DNA from: Flavobacteriaceae bacterium
GTDB taxonomy: Bacteria; Bacteroidota; Bacteroidia; Flavobacteriales; Flavobacteriaceae
Length of the DNA: 40,053 nucleotides
Reading direction: 5' to 3'
Assembly (NCBI GenBank): GCA_029268555.1
Contig: JAQWNN010000058.1
Span: 1 to 40,053 of the forward strand
Shown here: piece by piece, positions 1-8,571 of the stretch
How positions within the stretch are numbered: the stretch's first letter is position 1
Layout of the letters: the number at the start of each line of letters is the position of its first letter
Notes under the pieces: generated by a model
What the model saw: only the letters and a program-made list of their open reading frames with translations
Database searches by the model: none
Told to the model about the DNA's origin: nothing
Program-made: the position numbers and the translations under genes

Positions 1-731
1 GGAAATTTGTTTACCTTGATCAGGTGGTTACTAAAGCTGAACTTCCCATAACCTTAAATGCTATTAGATCTCAGCAATTTAGATGGAATAAGGGAGGTGC
101 TGAAAATTTTCAAAAAATGATTAGAAAAGTTCTAAGGTCAAGACAGCATTCACCTGGGGTGAAATTAAATGCTCTTTTTCATTTACTCAACAGTACGATG
201 TTTTTGAATATAATGATTATGGCTTTATTAAGTGTGCCTGTCTTATTTATCAAAGCTCAATTTCAACATCTTTCTTTTCTTTTTGACTTAGGTAGTATTT
301 TCATTTTCAGTACTCTGATTTTTTATTACTGCTATTGGTTTGTGCATCGAACTGTTTTTGGATCAGGGATAGCTTCTTTCATATATTATACAAAACGATT
401 CGTTTTGTTTTACTGTTTGGTCATTGGTTTTTCAATACACAACTCAGTAGCAGTTTTAGAAGGTCATTTGGGTAAAAAAAGTGCTTTTATTCGAACTCCT
501 AAATTCAATATTAAAGGATCAAAAAAAAATATCAATCAAAATAAATATCAAGGTAAAAAGACTTCTATTTATACTCTTATCGAATTTATTTTTGCTCTTT
601 ATTTTCTATTTGGACTCTACAGCGCTTTTGATTTAAATACTAATGGAGAGTTTTGGTTAATACCTTTTCATCTTTTACTCTTCATTGGCTTCAGTAGTAT
701 TTCTATATTTGGTTTGAGAAAAACCGGCTAA
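1..731 (+). CDS. Glycosyltransferase family 2-like membrane protein, C-terminal part (5' truncated by window edge)
   Basis: Frame is open to the window start (..KFVYLDQVVTKAELPITLNAIRSQQFRWNKGGAENF), so the ORF-track GTG at 24 is probably not the start. QxxRW-type motif (QQFRWNKGG) followed by several hydrophobic segments. Confidence 0.75.
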   Translation, partial: KFVYLDQVVTKAELPITLNAIRSQQFRWNKGGAENFQKMIRKVLRSRQHSPGVKLNALFHLLNSTMFLNIMIMALLSVPVLFIKAQFQHLSFLFDLGSIFIFSTLIFYYCYWFVHRTVFGSGIASFIYYTKRFVLFYCLVIGFSIHNSVAVLEGHLGKKSAFIRTPKFNIKGSKKNINQNKYQGKKTSIYTLIEFIFALYFLFGLYSAFDLNTNGEFWLIPFHLLLFIGFSSISIFGLRKTG

Positions 732-2066
732 ATGTCAAATTATTTTTTACGTTTTTTAATTCCAATTCTTATTATTGGAGGGTTTTTTATTCTTTCGTAT
801 GAAATAGAACGTTCAGATACTTTTGTTTTACTCAGTTTGTATTCGGGAATTTTTGTGCTGCTTTGGTATTGGATCAGAAATTATAATACTTTAGGGAATA
901 TCTTACTCTTAGGAATTCTTGCACGCTTGTGTTTTAGCTTTCACCTTCCAGAACTATCACAAGATTTTTATCGCTATCTATGGGATGGACATATTCAGCA
1001 ATTAGGAATCAATCCCTATTTAAATACTCCGGAAAAATTGATAGATATTGTAATCTTTCCTGATGTAAACTTATTGTTTGATAAAATGGGGTCTTTGAGC
1101 GCAGCAAATTATTCAAACTACCCTCCAGCAAGTCAACTACTTTTTAAATTGGCAACCTTATTTTATAAGGATAAACTTCTTACTGGAGTTTTGTTCCTTA
1201 GGTTGGTATATTTTTTAGGTGATCTACTATTGTTTTTTATCGGGATTTCTTTATTAAAAAAATTAAGCTTTGAACCTGTAAATATTGCCTGGTATTTTTT
1301 AAATCCCTTAGTCATTATTGAGGGGATTGGGAATCTACACGGAGAGAGCTTAATGTTTTGTTTTACATTAATTAGTTTTTCCTTTTTGATTCACAAAAGA
1401 AATCTTTTAGGAGGGTTTTTTATGGGAGTAGCTATAGCAATAAAATTACTTCCTCTACTTTTTATCCCTTTATTCTATAAATATCTAAACTGGAAGAGAT
1501 TCATTTTTTTTTGTCTTGGGATTGGACTTAGCTCTGCTTTTTTTTGGTCCCCTTTTTGGGAAGGTAGTGTGGTAAGTCAATATAAGAGCACTATAAACTT
1601 ATGGTTTACTACCTTTGAATTTAATGGAAGTATTTACAATTTAGTTCGAGCCATTGGATATGAGGTAAAAGGCTATAATATAATAAGGAAATTAGGACAA
1701 ATAACCCCTTTAATCGTTTCTATTATAGTAGTATTATTTACTTTTTTAAGATCAAATAGAAATACTGAATCGCTATTTAAAAGCATTTTATTTTTACTAA
1801 GTATCTATTTCTTTATCGCAACAACTATTCACCCCTGGTATATAATCAACCTTCTTTTTTTTGGAATTTTAAGTGGTTATGCTTTTCCTTTAATATGGAG
1901 TTTAACAGTGTTTTGGAGTTACAGCGCTTATGGTACTTTTGGGTTTGAAGAAAACACTTCTTTACAGTTTTTTGAATACTTTTTGGTTTATGGAATTTTG
2001 TTTTGGGAATTAGTCAGGGGTCCACTAGGGGAGCATTTTCAAAAACCCAATTTCTTTAATACTTAA
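732..2066 (+). CDS. Polytopic membrane glycosyltransferase, mannosyltransferase-like (GT-C/GT87-like)
   Basis: 444 aa, many TM segments, motif DFYRYLWDGHIQQLGINPYLNTP typical of Bacteroidota membrane mannosyltransferase-like proteins; starts directly after the preceding stop. Confidence 0.65.
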   Translation: MSNYFLRFLIPILIIGGFFILSYEIERSDTFVLLSLYSGIFVLLWYWIRNYNTLGNILLLGILARLCFSFHLPELSQDFYRYLWDGHIQQLGINPYLNTPEKLIDIVIFPDVNLLFDKMGSLSAANYSNYPPASQLLFKLATLFYKDKLLTGVLFLRLVYFLGDLLLFFIGISLLKKLSFEPVNIAWYFLNPLVIIEGIGNLHGESLMFCFTLISFSFLIHKRNLLGGFFMGVAIAIKLLPLLFIPLFYKYLNWKRFIFFCLGIGLSSAFFWSPFWEGSVVSQYKSTINLWFTTFEFNGSIYNLVRAIGYEVKGYNIIRKLGQITPLIVSIIVVLFTFLRSNRNTESLFKSILFLLSIYFFIATTIHPWYIINLLFFGILSGYAFPLIWSLTVFWSYSAYGTFGFEENTSLQFFEYFLVYGILFWELVRGPLGEHFQKPNFFNT

Positions 2067-2768
2067 CTTTCTCCAATTTCCTCTTGGTAAGTCTTTTTTA
2101 GTAAGACCACCGAAAGTCACTCGATCCATTTGAATTACCTTTAAGCCTATAGAATCAAAAAGTTTAACTAAAGCTGCTGGACTTAGGGAATGTAATTCAA
2201 TTCCAATCTCATTTTTAGACTTACCATCTAGGTGACTAATTGCGTTAATTTTGGCCTGTTTATTAAATATAATTTGTCCTTTTTTTAACTGCTTAATCAT
2301 TTCAGGTGTAACATTTTTATCCAATACCACATGATATACCATAGCAATAGAAGGAGATTGATTCAATTTTTTTCTCAAAATTTCGTCATTAGTAAATAAT
2401 AATAATCCAGTCATAGGTCTTCCCATATCCCCTATTGGAGGGATTTTTGTTTTAGCAACGCTACGGATTAACTCTTGAACCGATTTTTTTATCACTCCAC
2501 CTTGAGAAGTTGCGACAAACCCTTTTGGCTTATTTAGCAATAAATATGAAGAAGCTGTTTTCTGAATTCTGGACCCATCAAATTTTACCTCATCCCCTGC
2601 GGTCACTTTAAACCCCATTTGAGTTATCACTTTACCATTTACATGCACCAGTCCCATTTTGATGTTTTCATCTGCCTCCCGGCGGGAACATATGCCTGCA
2701 TTGGATAAATATTTATTCAATCGAGTTGATTCTTCTTTACCCTTCAATTGATTTGGTTTTCTTTTCAA
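2025..2768 (-). CDS. RsuA/RluB-family pseudouridine synthase homologue with S4 domain; catalytic motifs degenerate
   Basis: S4 domain RLNKYLSNAGICSRREADENIKMGLVHVNGKVI, LLNKPKGF, GLLLFTND, DRVTFGGLTKKDLPRGNWRKL. The expected GRLD/GRMD motif reads GDMGRPMTG and the expected GRNRIVRRMF reads LSPAALVKLF. Confidence 0.85.
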   Translation of the reverse strand: MKRKPNQLKGKEESTRLNKYLSNAGICSRREADENIKMGLVHVNGKVITQMGFKVTAGDEVKFDGSRIQKTASSYLLLNKPKGFVATSQGGVIKKSVQELIRSVAKTKIPPIGDMGRPMTGLLLFTNDEILRKKLNQSPSIAMVYHVVLDKNVTPEMIKQLKKGQIIFNKQAKINAISHLDGKSKNEIGIELHSLSPAALVKLFDSIGLKVIQMDRVTFGGLTKKDLPRGNWRKLSIKEIGFLKMLP

Positions 2769-2799
2769 ATCTATAATTTTTTTTCGTTTAAATCTAAAA

Positions 2800-3681
2800 C
2801 TAACGGAAAGTCAAGGCAATGCTCAAAACACCTATTAGTATCCAGAATTTAATAAGATTATGTGTCCAAAGGTACGCCTTTTCTGTTTGGGCACGCCATA
2901 GGAATATCAAAACAAAACTCAAAAATGGAATGCTTGTCCAGAAGAAATAATGAATAGACCCTAAAGGATGTTGAATAATTAAATAGGAAGGTATAAAAGT
3001 AAATAACACACAGAGCGAAGCAATTGACTTTGTAGTAATGTGATCAAAAATTACTGGTAGTGTTTTGTATCGATGGACCCAATCTCCTTTAAAGTTTTTT
3101 AAATCTTTTATAATATCTCTAGCAAGAATCAAAAAGAAAAGATAGGCTGCATGATAAAAAATAATAATTTCAAAATTTTTGAAATAAAGAGTGATTGCCC
3201 AGAAAGGAAGGATCATTAAAAGTGCAGAAAATATATTACTAAGCCAAAAAAGTCTTTTTAAAGTATTACTATATACCCAGATGGTTAACATATAGAAGAG
3301 AAAAAATAAAACGACTTTTATGGAAATTACACTTGCTACAACAAAAGCTAACATGTTGAGCACGAGATAAAGTATAAGTTGGTTTTTTTGAGAAATCAAA
3401 TGCTCAAGTATAAATTTTTTTGGCTGATTAATTTGATCTTTGGCAGCATCATAAAAATTATTGATGATATAACCTGCTGCAGAGGTCAATGAAGAAGCAA
3501 CGACAATAGCAAAGAACTTAAAATCTATAAGTAACACTGACCAAGATGTTTGTGGTGCTAAGATATATCGGGCTGTTAAGTATTGAGCCATAATCAATAC
3601 AAAAATATTATATCCTCGGACCAAACTAAACAAACTCAAAATTTTGAGAAGGTTGCGATGGTTAAAATCCAAAACAGACAT
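2800..3681 (-). CDS. UbiA-family prenyltransferase (geranylgeranylglycerol-phosphate geranylgeranyltransferase-like)
   Basis: Motifs NNFYDAAKDQINQPKKFI and ARDIIKDLKNFKGDW, multiple TM helices, next to mevalonate pathway genes. Confidence 0.8.
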   Translation of the reverse strand: MSVLDFNHRNLLKILSLFSLVRGYNIFVLIMAQYLTARYILAPQTSWSVLLIDFKFFAIVVASSLTSAAGYIINNFYDAAKDQINQPKKFILEHLISQKNQLILYLVLNMLAFVVASVISIKVVLFFLFYMLTIWVYSNTLKRLFWLSNIFSALLMILPFWAITLYFKNFEIIIFYHAAYLFFLILARDIIKDLKNFKGDWVHRYKTLPVIFDHITTKSIASLCVLFTFIPSYLIIQHPLGSIHYFFWTSIPFLSFVLIFLWRAQTEKAYLWTHNLIKFWILIGVLSIALTFR

Positions 3682-3689
3682 GTAGTGTT

Positions 3690-4619
3690 TTAAAAATGAT
3701 AAACAATTTCAATTGGGTATTGTTTCAGGGAGTCTTTAGCCTTTTCAAAGTCCTGTGTAAAGCCCAATATAAATCCACCTCCACCTGAACCGCAAAGTTT
3801 GAGGTAATAATCATTTGTGTCTATTCCTTTCTGCCATAATTGGTGAAAATTTTCGGGAATCATTGGCTGAAAGTTGGTTAGGACTAAAGATGAAAGGGAT
3901 TTGATATTTTTGAATAATGAAGCTATATTTCCTCTCAAAAAATCCTCTATACAAGCATCAGAAGATTTGATGAACTTATCTCTCATCATATTACTAAAAG
4001 CTTCTTTTTTCATATTCTCCAGAAACATCGAAACCATGGGTGCTGTTTCGCCTGTTTTCCCACTGTCTATTAGAAATACAGCGCCTTTACCTTTAATGTG
4101 TTGAGATGGAATACCTGTAGTTTGAATATTTTCTTTCGAATTGATTAATATGGGTAAGCTTAAATAACTATTTAATGGATCTAAACCAGAAGACTTCCCG
4201 TGGAAAAAAGATTCCATTAGACTAAAAACTTTTTTAAGATATCCTAATTTTTCTTTGGTCAAATTTTCTAGAACTGTAATCTTGCGCAAGGCATATTGAT
4301 CATAAATTGCAGCGACCAAGGCACCACTACTACCTATTCCGTAACCTTGAGGGATACTACTGTCAAAATACATTTTATTGAATAAATCTCTATCTAGCTT
4401 TTCCCAATTAAATTCAATAATTTTTGAATCTAGAGTTTTGAGATAAACTGCAAAATCAGCTAATTTTTGATGTGAATCTGTGTTAAAATCAGTTTTGTCG
4501 TTTGGAATTTTTAGGGCTCCTCGGTAAAAATTGTAAGGGATGGATAGTCCTCGGGAATCCTTGATGATTCCGTACTCTCCAAACAACAATATTTTTGCAA
4601 AAAATAGTGGGCCTTTCAC
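3690..4619 (-). CDS. Mevalonate kinase-like GHMP kinase
   Basis: AKILLFGEYGIIKDSRGLSIPY, GHMP motif PQGYGIGSSGALVAAIYD, C-terminal CGSGGGGFILGF; adjacent to diphosphomevalonate decarboxylase. Confidence 0.85.
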   Translation of the reverse strand: MKGPLFFAKILLFGEYGIIKDSRGLSIPYNFYRGALKIPNDKTDFNTDSHQKLADFAVYLKTLDSKIIEFNWEKLDRDLFNKMYFDSSIPQGYGIGSSGALVAAIYDQYALRKITVLENLTKEKLGYLKKVFSLMESFFHGKSSGLDPLNSYLSLPILINSKENIQTTGIPSQHIKGKGAVFLIDSGKTGETAPMVSMFLENMKKEAFSNMMRDKFIKSSDACIEDFLRGNIASLFKNIKSLSSLVLTNFQPMIPENFHQLWQKGIDTNDYYLKLCGSGGGGFILGFTQDFEKAKDSLKQYPIEIVYHF

Positions 4620-4692
4620 TTTTCTTTTTTCTTTTGTAATCTAAATATTTAATATTTTTATTTTGACCTAAACAATCTTAAATCATTCAAAA

Positions 4693-5766
4693 CTACACTT
4701 TTTTCGCACCGCTTCCAACTTCATCAAAAATGTACTGACCGTCCTGACAATAAGTAGCAATACTTTCTGAGATAAAAGCACAAACCTCTTGCTTATTTGA
4801 TTTTGGATAGAGCAGATGTAAATTAGCTCCTGCATCCAAGGTAAAACATAATGGGGTCTGTGTCTCTTTTCTAAATTTCCAAACCAGATGAATAATTTCT
4901 AAGGTATTTGGTTTCATGAGTATAAAGTAAGGATTCGAAGTCATCATCATGGCATGCAAAGACAAAGCCTCTGTTTCAACGATTTTTATGAATGCGTCTA
5001 GATTTCCAGTCTGCATAATTTGAACTAGGTTAACTAAATTATTTTCTGCCTGCACAAAGCGTTGATCTGCAAAAGGATGATTGGTCATTAATTGATGACC
5101 CTTGGAACTTGATATTGTTTTACTCCCTTTATCTACCAAAACAATAGTATCTTGATAATCAACAAAAATTGGATGCAAATTATTTCCAAAAGGAGTAGCA
5201 TACAAATCACTGCTGCCTGGCTGGAGTGGATTTTCACCCCACAAAGTAACAGGACCTTCTATACTTCGAGCAGCACTCCCAGAACCTAGACGAGCTAAAA
5301 AAGAGGCTTTTTGATTAAACTCAGCAATAGTAATTTGAGGGAAAAGCATTCTTTCCATATCCATAATACACATACTTAAAGCTGCCATTGAAGATGCTGA
5401 AGAAGCAATTCCACTTGAATGAGGAAAAGAATTATGGCTACTAATTTTTAATGAATATGAATCTATCCATGGGATGTACTTGTTTATTTGATTAAAGAAA
5501 GACTTTAATTTTGGATAAAAGTCAAGCTTTAAAACTCCTTCAAAATAAAACTTGAATTCAAGAGTCTTTTTATTATTAGGCATGAAAACTACTTCTGTAG
5601 TCGTTATACTCGAGGACAATGTAAAACTTAAAGAAGTATTTTTTGGAAGCTGAGGATTTATTTTACCCCAATATTTTACTAATGCAATATTGCTTGGAGC
5701 TTTCCATTTTGTAGTAAATGGTTCTGGAGAATTTGTAGATGAAGAAATATAACGAGTATTGTCCAT
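4693..5766 (-). CDS. mvaD: Diphosphomevalonate decarboxylase
   Basis: KWKAPSNIALVKYWGK, SLSFTLSSSITTT, PHSSGIASSASSMAALSMCI, LDAGANLHLLYP. The ORF-track start at 5775 is a TTG; the first ATG (MDNTRY) is at 5766. Confidence 0.9.
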   Translation of the reverse strand: MDNTRYISSSTNSPEPFTTKWKAPSNIALVKYWGKINPQLPKNTSLSFTLSSSITTTEVVFMPNNKKTLEFKFYFEGVLKLDFYPKLKSFFNQINKYIPWIDSYSLKISSHNSFPHSSGIASSASSMAALSMCIMDMERMLFPQITIAEFNQKASFLARLGSGSAARSIEGPVTLWGENPLQPGSSDLYATPFGNNLHPIFVDYQDTIVLVDKGSKTISSSKGHQLMTNHPFADQRFVQAENNLVNLVQIMQTGNLDAFIKIVETEALSLHAMMMTSNPYFILMKPNTLEIIHLVWKFRKETQTPLCFTLDAGANLHLLYPKSNKQEVCAFISESIATYCQDGQYIFDEVGSGAKKV

Positions 5767-5772
5767 GCCATA

Positions 5773-5780
5773 CAAATATA
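5773..5780 (-). promoter_or_regulatory. Candidate -7 element (TATATTTG) 6 nt before the mvaD ATG
   Basis: Minus strand TATATTTGTATGGCATGGAC; perfect TAnnTTTG. Confidence 0.4.
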
Positions 5781-5844
5781 AGGCTTCAACAGCAATCTTA
5801 AGATCAGAGTGGTAATAAATAATGAAATTTTAGAGTATAAAAAA

Positions 5845-6600
5845 TCAATTTTTTATTACTCTTTCAGGAAAGTCTGTGATGATTCCATCAACACCTAAAT
5901 CGATCATTCGCGAAATATCATCTGGCTGATTAACTGTCCAGGGAAAAATTTGTATGCCAACTTTTTTTATCTTATCAACATTTTCTTTGGTAAGTGATTT
6001 AAAATTTGGATTGATTGCTTTTGCTTTCAAGGACTGTGCTACAGGAATTGCATCTATTGGATCGTCTTCTGTAAGCACTGCAATTGGAACTTCTTTATTT
6101 ATATTGTAAAATACCTTAAGCTCATCCCAATTAAAACTAGAAATTAAAATCTTTTCTGGAGACCAAGCCTCATACATAAAGAAGATATTTAGTAAGGAGT
6201 CAGTCAATAAGGCCGTTTGAGATCCTTTGAGTTCAATATTTAGTGATACTTGGCCGTCAATTAAATTCAAAACCTCCTCCAAAGTAGGTATGGTAAATCC
6301 ACCTAATACTTCAATTTTTCTTATGGAGTCTAAATCTAATTGTTCAATGTAGCCTGTTGCATTTGTCAATTTTTCTAGAGTCTGATCGTGGAAGACAACC
6401 AACTCTCCACTGGCACAACGAAATATGTCAATTTCTACTCCATCTACTCCTAAATACATAGCTTTATCTATAGATGGCAAAGTGTTTTCAGCAAGATGGC
6501 CTTTTGCTCCTCTATGACCAATAACCAAAGTATTTTTTGATGGAATACAAGCGTTAAAAATCAAGCACATAGAAATTAATATTAGGGGTTGTCTAATCAT
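5845..6600 (-). CDS. Glycerophosphodiester phosphodiesterase, lipoprotein-like signal
   Basis: GHRGAKGHLAENTLPS, GVEIDIFRCASGELVVFHD, FPWTVN, DGIITDFPE; N-terminal hydrophobic segment followed by Cys. Confidence 0.88.
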   Translation of the reverse strand: MIRQPLILISMCLIFNACIPSKNTLVIGHRGAKGHLAENTLPSIDKAMYLGVDGVEIDIFRCASGELVVFHDQTLEKLTNATGYIEQLDLDSIRKIEVLGGFTIPTLEEVLNLIDGQVSLNIELKGSQTALLTDSLLNIFFMYEAWSPEKILISSFNWDELKVFYNINKEVPIAVLTEDDPIDAIPVAQSLKAKAINPNFKSLTKENVDKIKKVGIQIFPWTVNQPDDISRMIDLGVDGIITDFPERVIKN

Positions 6601-6609
6601 TTTTGATTT

Positions 6610-8013
6610 TTATTCTTTAATCAATATCCAAAATTCCCATGGCTTCATGTCATATTGGTATGATGATGATAGTCTTTTGGTTTTAAAATCTTGATAGCGT
6701 TTAAAAGTACCATCATAAGACATGGTAAACTGGGTATAATCTTTACTCAGATTTGCCATGACAATGAGTGTATCACCATCTTTTCCCCTTTCAAAAGCAA
6801 AAACTTGATAATCTTTTGTGGTTGTAAGTCTCTTGAAAGACCCTCCCCCAGGACCACTTTCTAAAGCTTTGTGATTATTTTTAAGGGCACCTAATTGCTG
6901 TAAAAGATTAATCGTCTTGCCTTTTATTTTGGGAAAGCTATCTTTTTCAAAAAAATGTAATCGCTTATTTAAATCATATTCTTGACCTGAGTAAATCAAT
7001 GGCATTCCTGGTGTAGTAAAATTCATTGCCATAAAAGCATGTCCTGCTTTACCATAGCTCTCTTCGATAGTTCCATTCCAAGAATTTTCATCATGATTAG
7101 AAACAAAATTAACAACTATATTTTCTTGACCATAGCGTCTTAGAGTCCTATTTATATGTCTCGAATAATCAAAAGCATTTTTTTTTCCTTTGGCTACTTC
7201 TTTAGACAAATTATGTCCAGGCCAATCATAAGAAGCATCAAATTTACTTATTAAGTCCAATCCTCCAGGATGATAAATGTCTGTTTCAGCTAAAAGAAAA
7301 ACAGGTTTAATTTCCCTCAAGGCTGCAAAGGTTTTATCGTAAAACTCCTTCGGAATGGCATATGCCTGATCAATTCGATAACCATCAATATTTGCTTCAT
7401 TTACCCAATATATCATAGCTTGCCTCAAATCCTCCCGCATTTCCATAGTGTTATAGTCCACATCAGCTACATCAGTCCAGCCAAAAGACTTCCCAGTTCG
7501 AAAATTGATGGGGTCAATGATATCACCTTTTCTGTTTTTGAGATAGTAATCACTGTGTTCATTGATCCATAAATGATCCCATCCCGTATGACCCGGAACC
7601 CAATCTAAAATGACATACATCCCTAATTTATGTGCTTTATCCACTAAAAATTTAAAATCTTCCAAAGTGCCAAATTCAGGATTTACTTTGGTGTAATCAG
7701 AAACCGCGTAATAACTGCCCAAAGGACCTTTACTTTTTGTAGTAGAAATAGGATTAATTGGCATCAACCAAATAATTTTAACTCCCATTTTTTTAATCTC
7801 GTTCAGATCAGCTGTAAAGGAATTAAAGCTTCCTTCATCAGAATACTGACGAATATTGGCTTCGTAAAGTACTGCCTTTGAAACAATCTCATCGGTGATT
7901 GATTTAAATGAAATTTTCTCAATCTTTTTTGGTTCTGGCTTTCTAGCTTCTTCGGATTTTTTTTGACACGACCAGATCAAAAGTATTAACAACAATAAAC
8001 TTTTTAATTTCAT
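6610..8013 (-). CDS. Alpha-amylase family (GH13) lipoprotein
   Basis: LLLILLIWSCQKK lipobox-like; GH13 regions DWVPGHTGWDH, DGYRIDQAY, LLAETD, FVSNHDENSW. Confidence 0.88.
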   Translation of the reverse strand: MKLKSLLLLILLIWSCQKKSEEARKPEPKKIEKISFKSITDEIVSKAVLYEANIRQYSDEGSFNSFTADLNEIKKMGVKIIWLMPINPISTTKSKGPLGSYYAVSDYTKVNPEFGTLEDFKFLVDKAHKLGMYVILDWVPGHTGWDHLWINEHSDYYLKNRKGDIIDPINFRTGKSFGWTDVADVDYNTMEMREDLRQAMIYWVNEANIDGYRIDQAYAIPKEFYDKTFAALREIKPVFLLAETDIYHPGGLDLISKFDASYDWPGHNLSKEVAKGKKNAFDYSRHINRTLRRYGQENIVVNFVSNHDENSWNGTIEESYGKAGHAFMAMNFTTPGMPLIYSGQEYDLNKRLHFFEKDSFPKIKGKTINLLQQLGALKNNHKALESGPGGGSFKRLTTTKDYQVFAFERGKDGDTLIVMANLSKDYTQFTMSYDGTFKRYQDFKTKRLSSSYQYDMKPWEFWILIKE

Positions 8014-8250
8014 AATTTTAATTCAGCGGTTAAAGATGTTTAAGCAAACATTTTAAAACTAATATATAAGCGGATTTCTTATCAGTGCTATTTTTAGGTG
8101 ATTAATTACTGGCAAAATTCATGTTAATTAATAATAATACTCTCTGTAGGCTTGTCATTTATTTCAAGCTCATGATCAGAATAACTAAAATAATCATAAA
8201 CATCCTCACAAGAAATATTTTATTAGTTTTTTTATAAGAGAAGATATTTA

Positions 8251-8571
8251 TTATTCAGGAGCTAGGGTGATTACTAGACCATCTAATTCTGGGATCATAT
8301 TTATTTGACAGCCAAGTCTGCTGTTTTCTTTAAAATGAAATGCTTCTGCCAGCATGGCTTCTTCATCATCTGAACGAATTGGTAATGGATGTTCACTTTC
8401 TATATAACACTGACAAGATGCACATAATGCCATTCCACCACACGTTCCCTCAACAGGAATTTCATAGGCTTTAAATACTTCCATCAAATTCATTTGCATG
8501 TCAGTGGGAGCAATAAGCTTATGTTGTTTCCCTTCACGATCTTTCAAAAAAATTTGGATGTCTGAACTCAT
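8251..8571 (-). CDS. 2Fe-2S ferredoxin
   Basis: EGTCGGMALCASCQCYI ... RLGCQI cysteine pattern of plant/adrenodoxin-type ferredoxins. Confidence 0.9.
   Translation of the reverse strand: MSSDIQIFLKDREGKQHKLIAPTDMQMNLMEVFKAYEIPVEGTCGGMALCASCQCYIESEHPLPIRSDDEEAMLAEAFHFKENSRLGCQINMIPELDGLVITLAPE

Noticed and set aside
3874-4104. 76-aa + strand ORF
   Set aside because: Antisense inside the well-supported mevalonate kinase gene; no recognisable motif.
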